Shown piece by piece: positions 16,146 through 24,992 of a stretch of 64,000 nucleotides of DNA. Under the pieces are notes generated by a model. It had not been told where the DNA came from, did no database searches, and worked only from the letters and a program-made list of their open reading frames with translations. The translations under genes and the position numbers were made by a program. This stretch comes from Lysobacter sp. GTDB lineage: Bacteria > Pseudomonadota > Gammaproteobacteria > Xanthomonadales > Xanthomonadaceae. Position 1 is the first letter of the stretch. The number at the start of each line of letters is the position of its first letter. Where the stretch lies: assembly GCA_013141175.1 (NCBI GenBank), contig JABFRN010000001.1:2737234-2801233 (forward strand), in the 5' to 3' direction.

Positions 16146-17540
16146 GTGAGGACCGTACGTTCAAGTCGCAATACATTGGCGATCCGTGGTCTGTGGGTCG
16201 TCGAGCTGTGCGTTCTGATGTTGTCGGTCGTGGTCGCCGCCAGGTTGCGCTTTCATGCCGACCCGGTGGGCTTCGAGCATTTCATCGGTGGGCTCGTCGC
16301 GCGTTCGATGCTGGTCGCACTCTGCGTCACCGGTGCGATGCTCGCTTTCGGTTTGTACCAGACCTATGTCCGCCACAGTCGGATCGACCTGCTGCTGCGG
16401 ATCGTCATGTCGTTCGCACTGGGCGGTATCGGCCTGCTGGTGCTGTACTACGTGTTTCCGATTGCCTACATCGGCCGTGGCGTACTCGCGATCTCACTGC
16501 TCGTCGGCATGGGTGCGGTGCTCGGGGTCCGCTACGTGGTGTCGCATCTGTCGGCGGCCGAAATGCTCAAGCAGCGCGTGCTGGTCTACGGCGCAGGCAA
16601 CAACGCCAATCTGATCAATACGCGACTGCGCCGGAAAAGCGACCGTCAATCCTTCAATGTCCTCGGCTTCGTGCCCGCCGCCAACCAGCCGGTCGTGGTC
16701 GATGAAGCGATGCTGATCCGGACCGACGAAACGCTGTGCTCGGTGGCCAGCCGGCTCAATGTCGACGAAATCGTGATCGCCCCGGACGAGCGCCGCGGCG
16801 GCATGCCGATGGAGCAGATGTTGAATTGCGTGCAGAAGGGCGTACAGGTCACCGACCTGTCGACGTTCTTCGAGCGCGAAGCGGGCATGGTCCAGCTCAA
16901 TATCGTCGATCCGTCGTGGCTGGTGTTCTCCGGTGGTTTCGACTATTCCACGCCACGCCGCCTCACCAAGCGGTTCTTCGACCTGCTCGCCGCTGCAGCG
17001 CTGCTGTCGGTGGCGTGGCCGGCGATGCTGCTGGTCGCGTTGGCGGTACGGCTCGAATCGAAAGGCCCGGTGATCTACCGCCAGATCCGCGTCGGCGAGC
17101 ATGGCCGCCATTTCGAGATGGTGAAGTTCCGCAGCATGCGCCTGGATGCCGAAAGCGACGGCGTGGCGCGCTGGGCGACGAAGGACGACGACCGCAGCAC
17201 GCGCATCGGCAAGTTCATCCGCAAGACGCGCCTCGATGAATTGCCGCAGCTGCTTCTCGTCCTGACCGGGGAGATGAGTTTCGTCGGTCCACGGCCCGAG
17301 CGCCCGCAGTTCGTGGAAATGCTCAACAACGAGATCCGTTACTACGACGTGCGCCATTCGGTGAAGCCGGGTCTGACCGGCTGGGCGCAATTGCGCTACC
17401 CGTATGGCGCTTCGGTGCGCGATGCGAACGAAAAGCTCAAGTTCGACCTGTTCTACGTCAAGAACCACGGGCTGATCTTCGATCTGATGATCATGCTGCA
17501 GACGGTGGAAGTGGTGTTGTTCGGGCGCGGCGCGCGCTGA
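16146..17540 (+). CDS. EpsB-type initiating sugar transferase (undecaprenyl-phosphate glycosyl-1-phosphate transferase)
   Basis: A 464-residue polyisoprenyl-phosphate hexose-1-phosphate transferase. The N-terminal half has four or five membrane helices (about 14-130) and a Rossmann-like CoA-binding fold (VLVYGAGNNANLI). The C-terminal half is the catalytic Bac_transf domain: KRFFDLLAA membrane hairpin, VKFRSMR, TRLDELPQLLLVL, GPRPERPQFV and the closing GLTGWAQL. The middle region (ERRGGMP, GVQVTDLSTFFERE) fits the EpsB subgroup of exosortase-associated capsule loci. It transfers the first sugar phosphate to undecaprenyl phosphate at the inner membrane. The GTG at 16146 follows AGGGGG at 16135-16140. 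Confidence 0.92.
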   Translation: MRTVRSSRNTLAIRGLWVVELCVLMLSVVVAARLRFHADPVGFEHFIGGLVARSMLVALCVTGAMLAFGLYQTYVRHSRIDLLLRIVMSFALGGIGLLVLYYVFPIAYIGRGVLAISLLVGMGAVLGVRYVVSHLSAAEMLKQRVLVYGAGNNANLINTRLRRKSDRQSFNVLGFVPAANQPVVVDEAMLIRTDETLCSVASRLNVDEIVIAPDERRGGMPMEQMLNCVQKGVQVTDLSTFFEREAGMVQLNIVDPSWLVFSGGFDYSTPRRLTKRFFDLLAAAALLSVAWPAMLLVALAVRLESKGPVIYRQIRVGEHGRHFEMVKFRSMRLDAESDGVARWATKDDDRSTRIGKFIRKTRLDELPQLLLVLTGEMSFVGPRPERPQFVEMLNNEIRYYDVRHSVKPGLTGWAQLRYPYGASVRDANEKLKFDLFYVKNHGLIFDLMIMLQTVEVVLFGRGAR

Positions 17541-17577
17541 GGCGCGCATCCGGTGGCAGTGATGCGGCCCGGCTGGT

Positions 17578-18507
17578 TCAGCCGCGGCCTAGCATCACGT
17601 TGAGCATGCGTTTCGCGGCGAATGGCAGCATCGCGAGCGCATTGCCGCGCGTCGCGGCATCGGGCGCCAGCCGCCAGCCGGCGAGCCACAGCCTGCGCGC
17701 ATCGCGCCAGCGGCGACGCAACAGCATGCCGCGCGCGTTGCGCAGGTACGTGAGCGCCATGGCTTCGCGGCGCACCGAGTCGTCGACCAGGCCTTCGGCA
17801 TCGGCGACCGCGCGCTCGACGACTTTCACGTAGTCGTCGTAGGTGGTCGCTTCTCCGGACAGGCCATCCTGGTGTCCGCGCATCGCTTCGACCAGTTCGG
17901 CCTCGATCACGCCGATCTGCCATCGGCGTGCGACGCGCAGGTGGAAATCGAGATCCTCGGCGGTGCGCAGCGACGGATCGAAGCCGCCGCAGGTGTCGAA
18001 GACTTCGCGGCGGAACATCGTCGATGCCGGCACCAGCGATGGATTGAGCAGCAAGCGGTGCAGCACCCAGCCGTCCTCGGGCAACACTTCGCGGCGGTGG
18101 AAGACGTCGTAGGGTTTGTGGTCGGCATCGACGCGGACGACATCGCACAGCACCATGCCGAAATCCGGACGTGCATCCAGCCATGCGACCTGGTGCGCGG
18201 TTTTCTCGGCACGCCATGCATCGTCGCTGTCCAGCAGCGCGAAATAGCGGCCACGGGCGATCGCCATGCCGGCATTGCGGGCGGCGGAGACGCCGGCATT
18301 GTCCTGCCAGTGGTAGCGGATGCGTTCTCCGTAGCGTGCGCGCAGCGCATCGCCGGTGCCGTCGGTGGAGCCGTCGTCGATGACGATGATCTCGTCGACC
18401 GGATGCGTTTGCGCCAGCACCGAGTCGATCGCGCGCTGCACCAGCTCGCGCCGGTTGTAGGTCGGTATAATCGCCGATACTTCGATCGGGACAGCGGTCG
18501 ATCCCAT
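17578..18507 (-). CDS. Family 2 glycosyltransferase
   Basis: A 309-residue GT-A enzyme: VSAIIPTYNRRELVQRAI at the N-terminus, IIVIDDGSTDGT, GVSAARNAGM, and the metal-binding DxD as LLDSDDAW. The acceptor half has EDLDFHLRVAR. The C-terminal 60 residues are Arg-rich, amphipathic helices that probably contact the membrane. It would add one sugar to the lipid-linked repeat unit. The ATG at 18507 is used; ATG 18534 or TTG 18540 would run into the divergent deacetylase gene. Confidence 0.88.
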   Translation of the reverse strand: MGSTAVPIEVSAIIPTYNRRELVQRAIDSVLAQTHPVDEIIVIDDGSTDGTGDALRARYGERIRYHWQDNAGVSAARNAGMAIARGRYFALLDSDDAWRAEKTAHQVAWLDARPDFGMVLCDVVRVDADHKPYDVFHRREVLPEDGWVLHRLLLNPSLVPASTMFRREVFDTCGGFDPSLRTAEDLDFHLRVARRWQIGVIEAELVEAMRGHQDGLSGEATTYDDYVKVVERAVADAEGLVDDSVRREAMALTYLRNARGMLLRRRWRDARRLWLAGWRLAPDAATRGNALAMLPFAAKRMLNVMLGRG

Positions 18508-18532
18508 GGTGGAGGGTTCGGTCAAGCGCGCC

Positions 18533-19567
18533 ATGCTCAAGGATTTCGCCCGGAAATGTCTGTATGCCAGCGGAGCGCTCGGCTTCTATCACCGCGCGCG
18601 CAATGCCGACAGTTTAACGGTGATGATGTTCCACCGCACGCTGCGCGCTGCCGATCCGCGTTCAGCATCCTGCGACCCTGATTACAGCCTCGACGAAGAC
18701 CTGTTCGTCGCTTCGCTGGCGTTCTTCAAGCGCCATTACCATGTGGTTTCGCTGGATGAGCTGTTGCGCGCCCGTCGCGACGATACCCGGCTGCCGTCGC
18801 GTGCGCTGCTGATCACCTTCGACGATGGCTGGCTGGACAACGTCGACTACGCAATGCCCGCGCTGCAGCGCGCCGGCCTGCCGGCGGTCATGTTCGTGGC
18901 CGCCGATGCCGTGGGCGCGCGCCAGCCGTTCTACCAGGAACGGGTCATCGCGGCTTGGCGGTTGGGCAGGCTGACGCTGGACGCGCTGGTCGCGACGATG
19001 ATCGATCACGGTGGAGAGGCCGCGCATCGGGATGGCATCGCCGGCGTGCGCGAGCTGATCGCGCAACTCGAAAAAATGCCGCCGGCCCAACGCAGTGCCG
19101 TACTCGAGCACCACGCCGGTCAGCTCGACGACGGCCTGCAGCACATGATCGCGGTCCCCGATCTGTCCCGCCTGCGCGCAGGCGGGATCGAGCTGGGCCT
19201 GCACGGGAAAACCCATACGCCGTTGCTGCGCGCCGACGACCTGGATGCCGAGCTCGGCGGCGCGCGCGAGGCGATGGCGGCGATGCTGGATGCGCCGGAG
19301 GGGTTGGCGACGCCGGCCTGCGCGACGATGTCCTTCCCGCACGGTGCGTTCGACGACGCGATCGCCGCGCGCGCGCGCGCGACCGGCTACGAACTGCTGT
19401 TCACCAGCGTGCCGGTGTTGAATGCGGTGGGTGCGCGGCCATCGTGGCTGCTCGGTCGTACCGGCTACGAAACAGATACTGTTGTCGACCGCCATGGCAG
19501 GTTCCGCCCCGAGCGGCTTGCGTGGTACCTGTTCCGTCGCGCGACCCAGCGATTGCGTCCGGACTGA
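18533..19567 (+). CDS. NodB-type polysaccharide deacetylase
   Basis: A 344-residue protein with the NodB fold: MMFHRTL strand, catalytic motif LLITFDDGWLDN (base Asp-Asp), then LGLHGKTHTPLL corresponding to the zinc-binding HxxxH motif, and SFPHGAFDD for motif 3. It resembles the deacetylases that occur in exosortase-type capsule loci and would remove N- or O-acetyl groups from sugar residues of the polymer. There is no clear signal peptide, only a hydrophobic patch. The start at 18533 (MLKDFARK) is preferred; an ATG at 18506 overlaps the ATG of the divergent gene. Confidence 0.87.
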   Translation: MLKDFARKCLYASGALGFYHRARNADSLTVMMFHRTLRAADPRSASCDPDYSLDEDLFVASLAFFKRHYHVVSLDELLRARRDDTRLPSRALLITFDDGWLDNVDYAMPALQRAGLPAVMFVAADAVGARQPFYQERVIAAWRLGRLTLDALVATMIDHGGEAAHRDGIAGVRELIAQLEKMPPAQRSAVLEHHAGQLDDGLQHMIAVPDLSRLRAGGIELGLHGKTHTPLLRADDLDAELGGAREAMAAMLDAPEGLATPACATMSFPHGAFDDAIAARARATGYELLFTSVPVLNAVGARPSWLLGRTGYETDTVVDRHGRFRPERLAWYLFRRATQRLRPD

Positions 19568-19630
19568 GCGCGCGCTGCGCTTCACGGCGCGCGGTACTTC
19601 GCGGTGAGGTGATTGCGACCGGTGCGTCGC

Positions 19631-20731
19631 TTATTCGTCCTCGTCCGCGGAGACGAGATGCAGCGACGGTATCGCGCCCTCGTCCTTCGCACCCCAATGC
19701 CCGAACACGGGACGCTGGCCGCGTGCGCTGAAACCGGCATCCAGCCAGGGCTGCAGGCGTTCGGGCGATGTCGCCAGTTCGATCGAGACCGCCGCATGGC
19801 CCGCTTCGCGGGCCGCGCGCAGCAACGATGCGAGCATGTCCGGCGCGATCTGCGCGCCGTCGCGCGACCAGAAATCGTGCACGTGCAGGGTATGGCCGTC
19901 GAGGCGGGTCGCGAACCATGCCACCGGCGTTTCGACGTCGAACAACAGCAGGTGCCGGAACGGCATCAGGCCGTCCACGACTGGCGCATCGTCGAAGCGC
20001 CAGTGCAGATGCGCCGCATCGCGCAGCGTGGTCAATGCCGACGGCTTCGGCGAGGGTTCCCAGATCGGTGCGATGTCGGGCGAACGGTCGGACCATTGCG
20101 CCCGAAGCGATCGCCCGGCCCGCCATCGCCACGCATCGCGCGCGCGGTGGCCGAGATCGACCAGCATGCCGAGCGGCGATGCCAGCCATGTCGGCAGTCC
20201 GGGCCACCGGCGATGAACGTATTCCGCATGCCGCAGCACCCGCGCATGCCGCACCATGTCGGCGAGATGCCGGTAGCCGATACGCTTGAAGACCGGCGCG
20301 GCCTTGGGGTTGGGAAAACAATAGAGGAGGTCGAGTTCGCGTTGGCCTGCGGCGAACAGTCCCTGCTGCAGGATCAGCGCCGGACCCAGCGATCGGTGCG
20401 CGGGCGTCACCGCAAGGTCGACCATCACGCCGGCACGCGCTTCGTGTCCATCGAGCAGCATGCGTCGGCGTCCGGCGGAGCACACGCCGACCGGCGCTTC
20501 GGTGTCGGCATGCATCAGCAGTTGCAGCAGCGGCGCGCCCGCCGGAGCGCGGTGGTAGAACCAGTCGTATTTGGCCGCCATCCGCGCGTCCCGGCCGAGA
20601 TTGCCGCGCCAGACCGCGAGCACCGATTCGCGGTCGATGGTGGCGTCGCCTTCGCGCGTCGCGTATTGCGGAGGCGTCGACCGGGCGCTCAAGTCCGTAC
20701 GCTCAGGCCTGCGCGCGCGGCCCGGGGGCAT
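19631..20731 (-). CDS. GNAT-family acyltransferase in the carrier-protein module
   Basis: A 366-residue protein whose first 190 residues carry a GNAT core: AGVMVDLAVTPAHRSLGPAL (strand 4 and the acyl-CoA-binding R-x-x-G-x-A loop) and FPNPKAAPVFKRIGY (strand 5 and helix). A second, diverged GNAT-like half follows (VAWFATRLDGHTLHVHDF, then LRAAREAGHAAVSIEL), like FemAB/double-GNAT sugar N-acyltransferases. The ATG at 20731 overlaps the end of the upstream NadE-like gene by 29 bp; a TTG at 20692 is the alternative. Its position suggests that it transfers an acyl or aminoacyl group from the carrier protein to a sugar amine. Confidence 0.75.
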   Translation of the reverse strand: MPPGRARRPERTDLSARSTPPQYATREGDATIDRESVLAVWRGNLGRDARMAAKYDWFYHRAPAGAPLLQLLMHADTEAPVGVCSAGRRRMLLDGHEARAGVMVDLAVTPAHRSLGPALILQQGLFAAGQRELDLLYCFPNPKAAPVFKRIGYRHLADMVRHARVLRHAEYVHRRWPGLPTWLASPLGMLVDLGHRARDAWRWRAGRSLRAQWSDRSPDIAPIWEPSPKPSALTTLRDAAHLHWRFDDAPVVDGLMPFRHLLLFDVETPVAWFATRLDGHTLHVHDFWSRDGAQIAPDMLASLLRAAREAGHAAVSIELATSPERLQPWLDAGFSARGQRPVFGHWGAKDEGAIPSLHLVSADEDE

Positions 20732-21737
20732 GCGGTTCCGGAGCATGCGGCTCGGCGACATCCGCCACCAGCACGGGCGGCAGATGCAGATACTTCGTCG
20801 TCCGGCGTTTGTTGGCGATGTCGTCGTAGATCGCCCGTGCCTGCGATTCGTCGATGCCCAGCGCGGTCGCGAGCGCCGATGGCGCATGGCCGTGATTCAG
20901 CGCATACAGCGCCAGATCCATCTGTCGATAAGGCAGCGCGAAATAGAATTCGTCCTGCCCCTGGTTGAGGCTGTAGGTGTCGGTGGTGGGAATCGCCGCG
21001 CAGACGCGTTCGGGCAGGCCGAGATGACGGGCCATGCCGTAGACCTGGGATTTGTACAGATGCGCGATCGGCTTCACATCGGCGGAGCCGTCGCCGTTCT
21101 TGACGAAGAAGCCCTGATCGTATTCCAGCCGGTTGGGGGTTCCGACCACGGCGTAGTTCAGGCGGTCGGCATGGAAATATTCGAGCGTCTTGCGGATGCG
21201 CTGCTTGAAATTCGTGGCCGCGACGATGGTCAGGTAATCGGGCAGCGCGAGATCGCGCTCGTGCGGTGCGCCATCCGGCGATTCCGCGATCAGCCGGAAG
21301 CGGTTGAACCGCCCCTGGATGCCGCCGTCGATGACGATCTTGAATTTCCAGCCGTCGCCGTATTCGGGCAGCGCGTTGCGCACCGCCGCGTCGCGGGCGC
21401 GATAGCAGCCGATGGCGTCGAGCGCCGGGGCGATGTCCACGGTTTCGGTGCGGATCCCCAGGTGCTCCGCGAGGATGGTCGCGCGTGCGGCGCTGTCGTC
21501 GGAGGAATCGCGTTCCGGCAGGATCAGGCCGAACACGCGTTCCGGGCCGAGCGCGCGTACCGCCAGCGATACGCTCGCCGAGCTGTCGATACCGCCGGAG
21601 ATCGCGACCACCAGGCCGCGGCGATGCAACTGCCGCGCGGTGATCTCGCGCAGGCGCGCGGCGATGCGGTCGGCTTCCTGTTCGTAGTCGATGTCGAGCG
21701 CGCTCCAGTCGAGCGTATTGGAATTGACGGCGTTCAT
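20703..21737 (-). CDS. NadE-like ATP-dependent amide synthase (NAD+ synthase family)
   Basis: A 344-residue ATP-pyrophosphatase. The P-loop motif SGGIDSS is at residues 47-53. Later family motifs are VGTPNRLEYDQGFFVKNGDG, LYKSQVYGMARHLGLP and QDEFYF. It lacks the nitrilase domain of glutamine-dependent NAD synthases, and it is longer than E. coli NadE (275 residues), with an insertion around residues 130-160 and a Pro-rich tail with a repeated EPHAP. The ATG overlaps the acyl ligase stop (ATGA). Housekeeping NAD synthesis is possible, but the operon context favours amidation or aminoacylation of a polysaccharide precursor. Confidence 0.85.
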   Translation of the reverse strand: MNAVNSNTLDWSALDIDYEQEADRIAARLREITARQLHRRGLVVAISGGIDSSASVSLAVRALGPERVFGLILPERDSSDDSAARATILAEHLGIRTETVDIAPALDAIGCYRARDAAVRNALPEYGDGWKFKIVIDGGIQGRFNRFRLIAESPDGAPHERDLALPDYLTIVAATNFKQRIRKTLEYFHADRLNYAVVGTPNRLEYDQGFFVKNGDGSADVKPIAHLYKSQVYGMARHLGLPERVCAAIPTTDTYSLNQGQDEFYFALPYRQMDLALYALNHGHAPSALATALGIDESQARAIYDDIANKRRTTKYLHLPPVLVADVAEPHAPEPHAPGPRAQA

Positions 21738-23263
21738 GGTGTGGTTTGCGGTTCCAGAAGGGCGGCGCGACGGACCTTGCCGGACGCGGTGCGCGGCAGG
21801 GCGGAGACGAACTCGATCTCGCGCGGGATCTTGTAGCTGGCCAGACGCTCCCGGCAGTGCGCCTTGATCAGGTTTTCGCTGTGCGGCGGCAGGCCGGGTG
21901 CGACGATGAACGCCTTGACCACCTGGCCGAGAACGCTGTCGTCGATACCGACCACTGCGGCCTCGCTCACGCCGGGCACCTCGTGGATCACGTCCTCGAT
22001 ATCGTTCGGATGCACGCGATGCGCGCCGGTCTTGATCATGTCGCTGCGGCGACCATCGATGTAGAGGAAACCGTCGGCATCGAGATGGCCCATGTCGCCG
22101 GTGCGCAGCCAGCCGTCGTGGAGCACCGATGCGCTGGCGTCGGGATTGTTCCAATAGCCGCGCATGACGTTGGCGCCGCGCACCCAGATTTCGCCGGGTT
22201 CGTAGACGTCGGCTTTGCGGCGGTCTTCGCATTCGATGCGCAGTTCGACGCCGTCGACCGGGATGCCGACCGAACCGATTTTCTCGTCGAGGCGCTCGGG
22301 CGGCAGCCAGGTCAGTCGCGAAGTGGCCTCGGTCTGGCCGTACATCACGAACAGACGCGCGTCGGGCAGCGCAGTGCGCAGCCGGCGGGTCAGCATCGGG
22401 CTCATCGCGCCACCGGCCTGGGTGAGATAGCGCAGCGACGAGAGGTCGTAATCGGCGAGTTTGACCCGCTCCAGCAGCAAGGCGTAGGTCGAGGGCACGC
22501 CCGAGAATCCGGTGATCCGTTCGCGGGCGATGGTGTCCATCAGCAAGTGCGGGAACAGCAGGTTCTGCGCCAGCACCACGCAGCCGCCCGCAAGCAGGTG
22601 CGTATGCAGCACGGAGGCGCCATAGGCGTAATAGAAGGCAAGGATCGAGAGCACGCTGTCGTGCTCGCCCAGTTCCAGATAGCGCACCACCGCGCTGGCG
22701 TTGGCGAGCAGATTGCCGTGGGTCAGAGTGACGCCCTTGGGTGCGCCGGTCGTGCCCGAGGTGTAGAGAATGAGTGCGGCGTCATCGGCGGCGATGGCGT
22801 TCGCATCGATATCGCTTGCGGATGCCCATGCGGCACCCGGCGGCGACAGCGGACGGTCCGCGCCGATCGGCCAGCGCTCGATCGGCGCGTGTCCACTGGA
22901 GGCATCGATCTTCGAGATCGCTTCGACGGCATCGCCATGGCTGTGTTCGTAGACGATGTGGCGCGCATCGCAGTGCCGCAGCCAGGCTTCGAAATCGCGC
23001 GCGCGGGCCTGTGCGTTCAGCGGTGCGACGATGCCCCCGGCGAGCCAGCAGCCGTAGCAGGCGACCGCAGCCTCGATCCGGTTCGGCAGCAGGATCGCCA
23101 CCCGTTCGCCGGGACGAAGGCCGCGCGCGCGCAAGGCCCGCGCGAAATGCCCTGCTTCGGCCCAGAACTCGGCATAACGGATGCGGCGGTCGTCGCCGAC
23201 GATCGCCACGCGTTCCGGATGGCGTCTGGCGACATCGGCGACCCGGGCGGCAATCGACGGCAT
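21734..23263 (-). CDS. Acyl-AMP/acyl-CoA ligase (ANL superfamily)
   Basis: A 509-residue adenylate-forming enzyme: A3 motif YTSGTTGAPKG (167-177), A5 motif MYGQTEATSR, A7 motif WLRTGDMGHLDADGFLYIDGR and the A10 Lys motif RTASGKVRR near the C-terminus, all intact. It resembles the exosortase-A-system AMP ligase. The carrier-protein gene lies 10 bp upstream and the NadE-like gene overlaps downstream, so it most likely loads an acyl or amino acid onto that carrier rather than onto CoA. The substrate pocket cannot be read from sequence alone. Confidence 0.9.
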   Translation of the reverse strand: MPSIAARVADVARRHPERVAIVGDDRRIRYAEFWAEAGHFARALRARGLRPGERVAILLPNRIEAAVACYGCWLAGGIVAPLNAQARARDFEAWLRHCDARHIVYEHSHGDAVEAISKIDASSGHAPIERWPIGADRPLSPPGAAWASASDIDANAIAADDAALILYTSGTTGAPKGVTLTHGNLLANASAVVRYLELGEHDSVLSILAFYYAYGASVLHTHLLAGGCVVLAQNLLFPHLLMDTIARERITGFSGVPSTYALLLERVKLADYDLSSLRYLTQAGGAMSPMLTRRLRTALPDARLFVMYGQTEATSRLTWLPPERLDEKIGSVGIPVDGVELRIECEDRRKADVYEPGEIWVRGANVMRGYWNNPDASASVLHDGWLRTGDMGHLDADGFLYIDGRRSDMIKTGAHRVHPNDIEDVIHEVPGVSEAAVVGIDDSVLGQVVKAFIVAPGLPPHSENLIKAHCRERLASYKIPREIEFVSALPRTASGKVRRAALLEPQTTP

Positions 23264-23273
23264 GACGCGATGC

Positions 23274-23531
23274 CTATCCGGCCAGTTTTCGGTCGATGAA
23301 GGCGTCGATGACTTCGAGCGTATCGAAGTTGTCCGGCGTCATTTCCTCCGGCGCGATCGTGAACTTGAACTCCTCTTCGATGAACATGATGAGTTCATAG
23401 ATGCCGGTCGAGTCGAGGATGCCGCCGCGAACCAGGGAGTCCTGATCGCCGATGGCGCTGTCGTCATTGGAAAACAGGAAATTCTTGAGGATGTATTGCT
23501 TGATCCGATGACTTTGTTTTTGCCGCTGCAT
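23274..23531 (-). CDS. Acyl carrier protein
   Basis: An 85-residue, acidic, helical protein with the phosphopantetheine site GILDSTGIYELI (Ser41), followed by the acidic helix FIEEEF and the TPDNFDTLEVI segment typical of carriers. It is the first gene of a four-gene run (carrier, ligase, NadE-like, GNAT) with 10 bp or less between members. It is not the fatty-acid ACP, which has DSLDTVELV and lies among fab genes. Confidence 0.88.
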   Translation of the reverse strand: MQRQKQSHRIKQYILKNFLFSNDDSAIGDQDSLVRGGILDSTGIYELIMFIEEEFKFTIAPEEMTPDNFDTLEVIDAFIDRKLAG

Positions 23532-23696
23532 GCATGTGTCCCCGTGTCGAAACTTTCAACGCAATAAGGACCCGACGGCGGCCACAAGGGGGCGTCGCGG
23601 TCCGATGCGTGGCGATGGTGACCCGGAGCAGTCCGGTCGCTTGGGGATCCCATGGATAGAATAGCCTTCATCACCACCCATCGATAGCGTACGCAT

Positions 23697-24929
23697 ATGC
23701 CGGACCAGCCCAGGGCTTCCAGATTCACGGCGGATTCGCGCCTTGTCCGCAGGCGCTTGCCGCTGGCGCTGCTGTCGATGGCGCTGGCCGCATGCGATGG
23801 CGGCGTCCCGCCGCCGCCGACCGAACCGCCACGGATGGTCGTCGACGCGAAACCCCGGCGTGCCGTTTCGGAGAAGGTCGAATTCGAGGTGGTCGAGCGT
23901 GTCGCCGGGCTGGAACATCCGTGGGCGCTGGCGTTCCTGCCCGATGGCGGCATGCTGGTGACCGAGCGCGCCGGGCGCCTGCGCAGGATCAACACCGACG
24001 GCACGGTGTCGGCGCCGATCGTGGGCTTGCCGGAAATCTTCGTCGATGGCCAGGCGGGATTGCTCGATGTGGCGCTCTCGCCGACCTTCGCCGAAGACAA
24101 ACGGGTCTATCTCTCGTTCGCCGAGCCGAATCTGCGCGGCAACAAGGCCGGCACTGCGGTTGCGCGTGGACGGCTGGAAGGCGATGCGTTGCTGGATGTC
24201 GAAGTGGTCTATCGCCAGGAGCCGAAACTGTCCAGCGGCACCCACGTGGGTTCGCGACTGGTGTTCGACGATGCCGGGCATCTGTTCGTCACCCAGGGCG
24301 AGAACCGGGTGGCCGAAGCGGCGCAGCCGCTCGACAAGCTGCAGGGCAAGCTGGTGAGGATCTGGCCGGATGGTCGCATCCCCGACGACAACCCGTTCGT
24401 GAAGCGCGAAGGCGCGCGCCCGGAGATCTGGTCCTACGGCCACCGCAATATGCAGGGCGCTGCGTTGCATCCGGTGACGCGCCGGCTGTGGACCAGCGAG
24501 CACGGGCCGATGGGCGGCGATGAGCTCAACATCCCGGAGGCCGGCCGCAACTACGGTTGGCCGGTGGTGACCTTCGGCAAGGATTACAGCGGTTCGCCGG
24601 TGACCGGATCGGTCGGCAGGTCCGCGCCGGGGATGGAGCCGCCGCACCATGTCTGGGAAGTGTCGCCCGCGCTCAGCGGCATGCTGTTCTACAGCGGCAA
24701 GGCGTTCCCGGAGTGGAAGGGCAACCTGTTCCAGGGCGCATTGGCCAAGACCGCGCTGATCCGGCTCGAACTGGACGGCGACCGCATCGTCCACGAGGAG
24801 CGCCTGCTGACCGATCGCGCGGAACGCATCCGCGACGTGCGCGAGGGCCCGGACGGCGCGATCTATGTGTTGACCGACGAGGAAAACGGCAAGTTGCTGC
24901 GGATCCAGCGTGCCGTCAATCCGCCCTGA
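23697..24929 (+). CDS. PQQ-dependent aldose sugar dehydrogenase-like lipoprotein (GSDH/YliI family)
   Basis: A 410-residue protein. The N-terminus has a lipoprotein signal with lipobox LAAC (about residues 30-33). The rest is the soluble glucose dehydrogenase beta-propeller: HPWALAFLPDGGMLVTERAGRL, GLLDVALSPTF, then GENRVAEAAQ, RPEIWSYGHRN and SEHGPMGGDELN, which include the PQQ-contacting Arg and His positions. It would oxidise aldoses at the cell envelope. It is embedded in the exopolysaccharide locus, divergent from the carrier module with 165 bp between; whether it serves the pathway is unknown. Confidence 0.88.
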   Translation: MPDQPRASRFTADSRLVRRRLPLALLSMALAACDGGVPPPPTEPPRMVVDAKPRRAVSEKVEFEVVERVAGLEHPWALAFLPDGGMLVTERAGRLRRINTDGTVSAPIVGLPEIFVDGQAGLLDVALSPTFAEDKRVYLSFAEPNLRGNKAGTAVARGRLEGDALLDVEVVYRQEPKLSSGTHVGSRLVFDDAGHLFVTQGENRVAEAAQPLDKLQGKLVRIWPDGRIPDDNPFVKREGARPEIWSYGHRNMQGAALHPVTRRLWTSEHGPMGGDELNIPEAGRNYGWPVVTFGKDYSGSPVTGSVGRSAPGMEPPHHVWEVSPALSGMLFYSGKAFPEWKGNLFQGALAKTALIRLELDGDRIVHEERLLTDRAERIRDVREGPDGAIYVLTDEENGKLLRIQRAVNPP

Positions 24930-24992
24930 TCATCGGGTGCGCTTCCAGCCTGAGGCAACCCCACTTTTTTCGAGTGTTTCAAACAAAGCGTC

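Noticed and set aside
18506-18508. ATG at 18506 as start of the deacetylase
   Set aside because: It overlaps the divergent gene's ATG, has no good ribosome-binding site, and adds residues (MVEGSVKRA) outside the family's usual start; kept only as an alternative.
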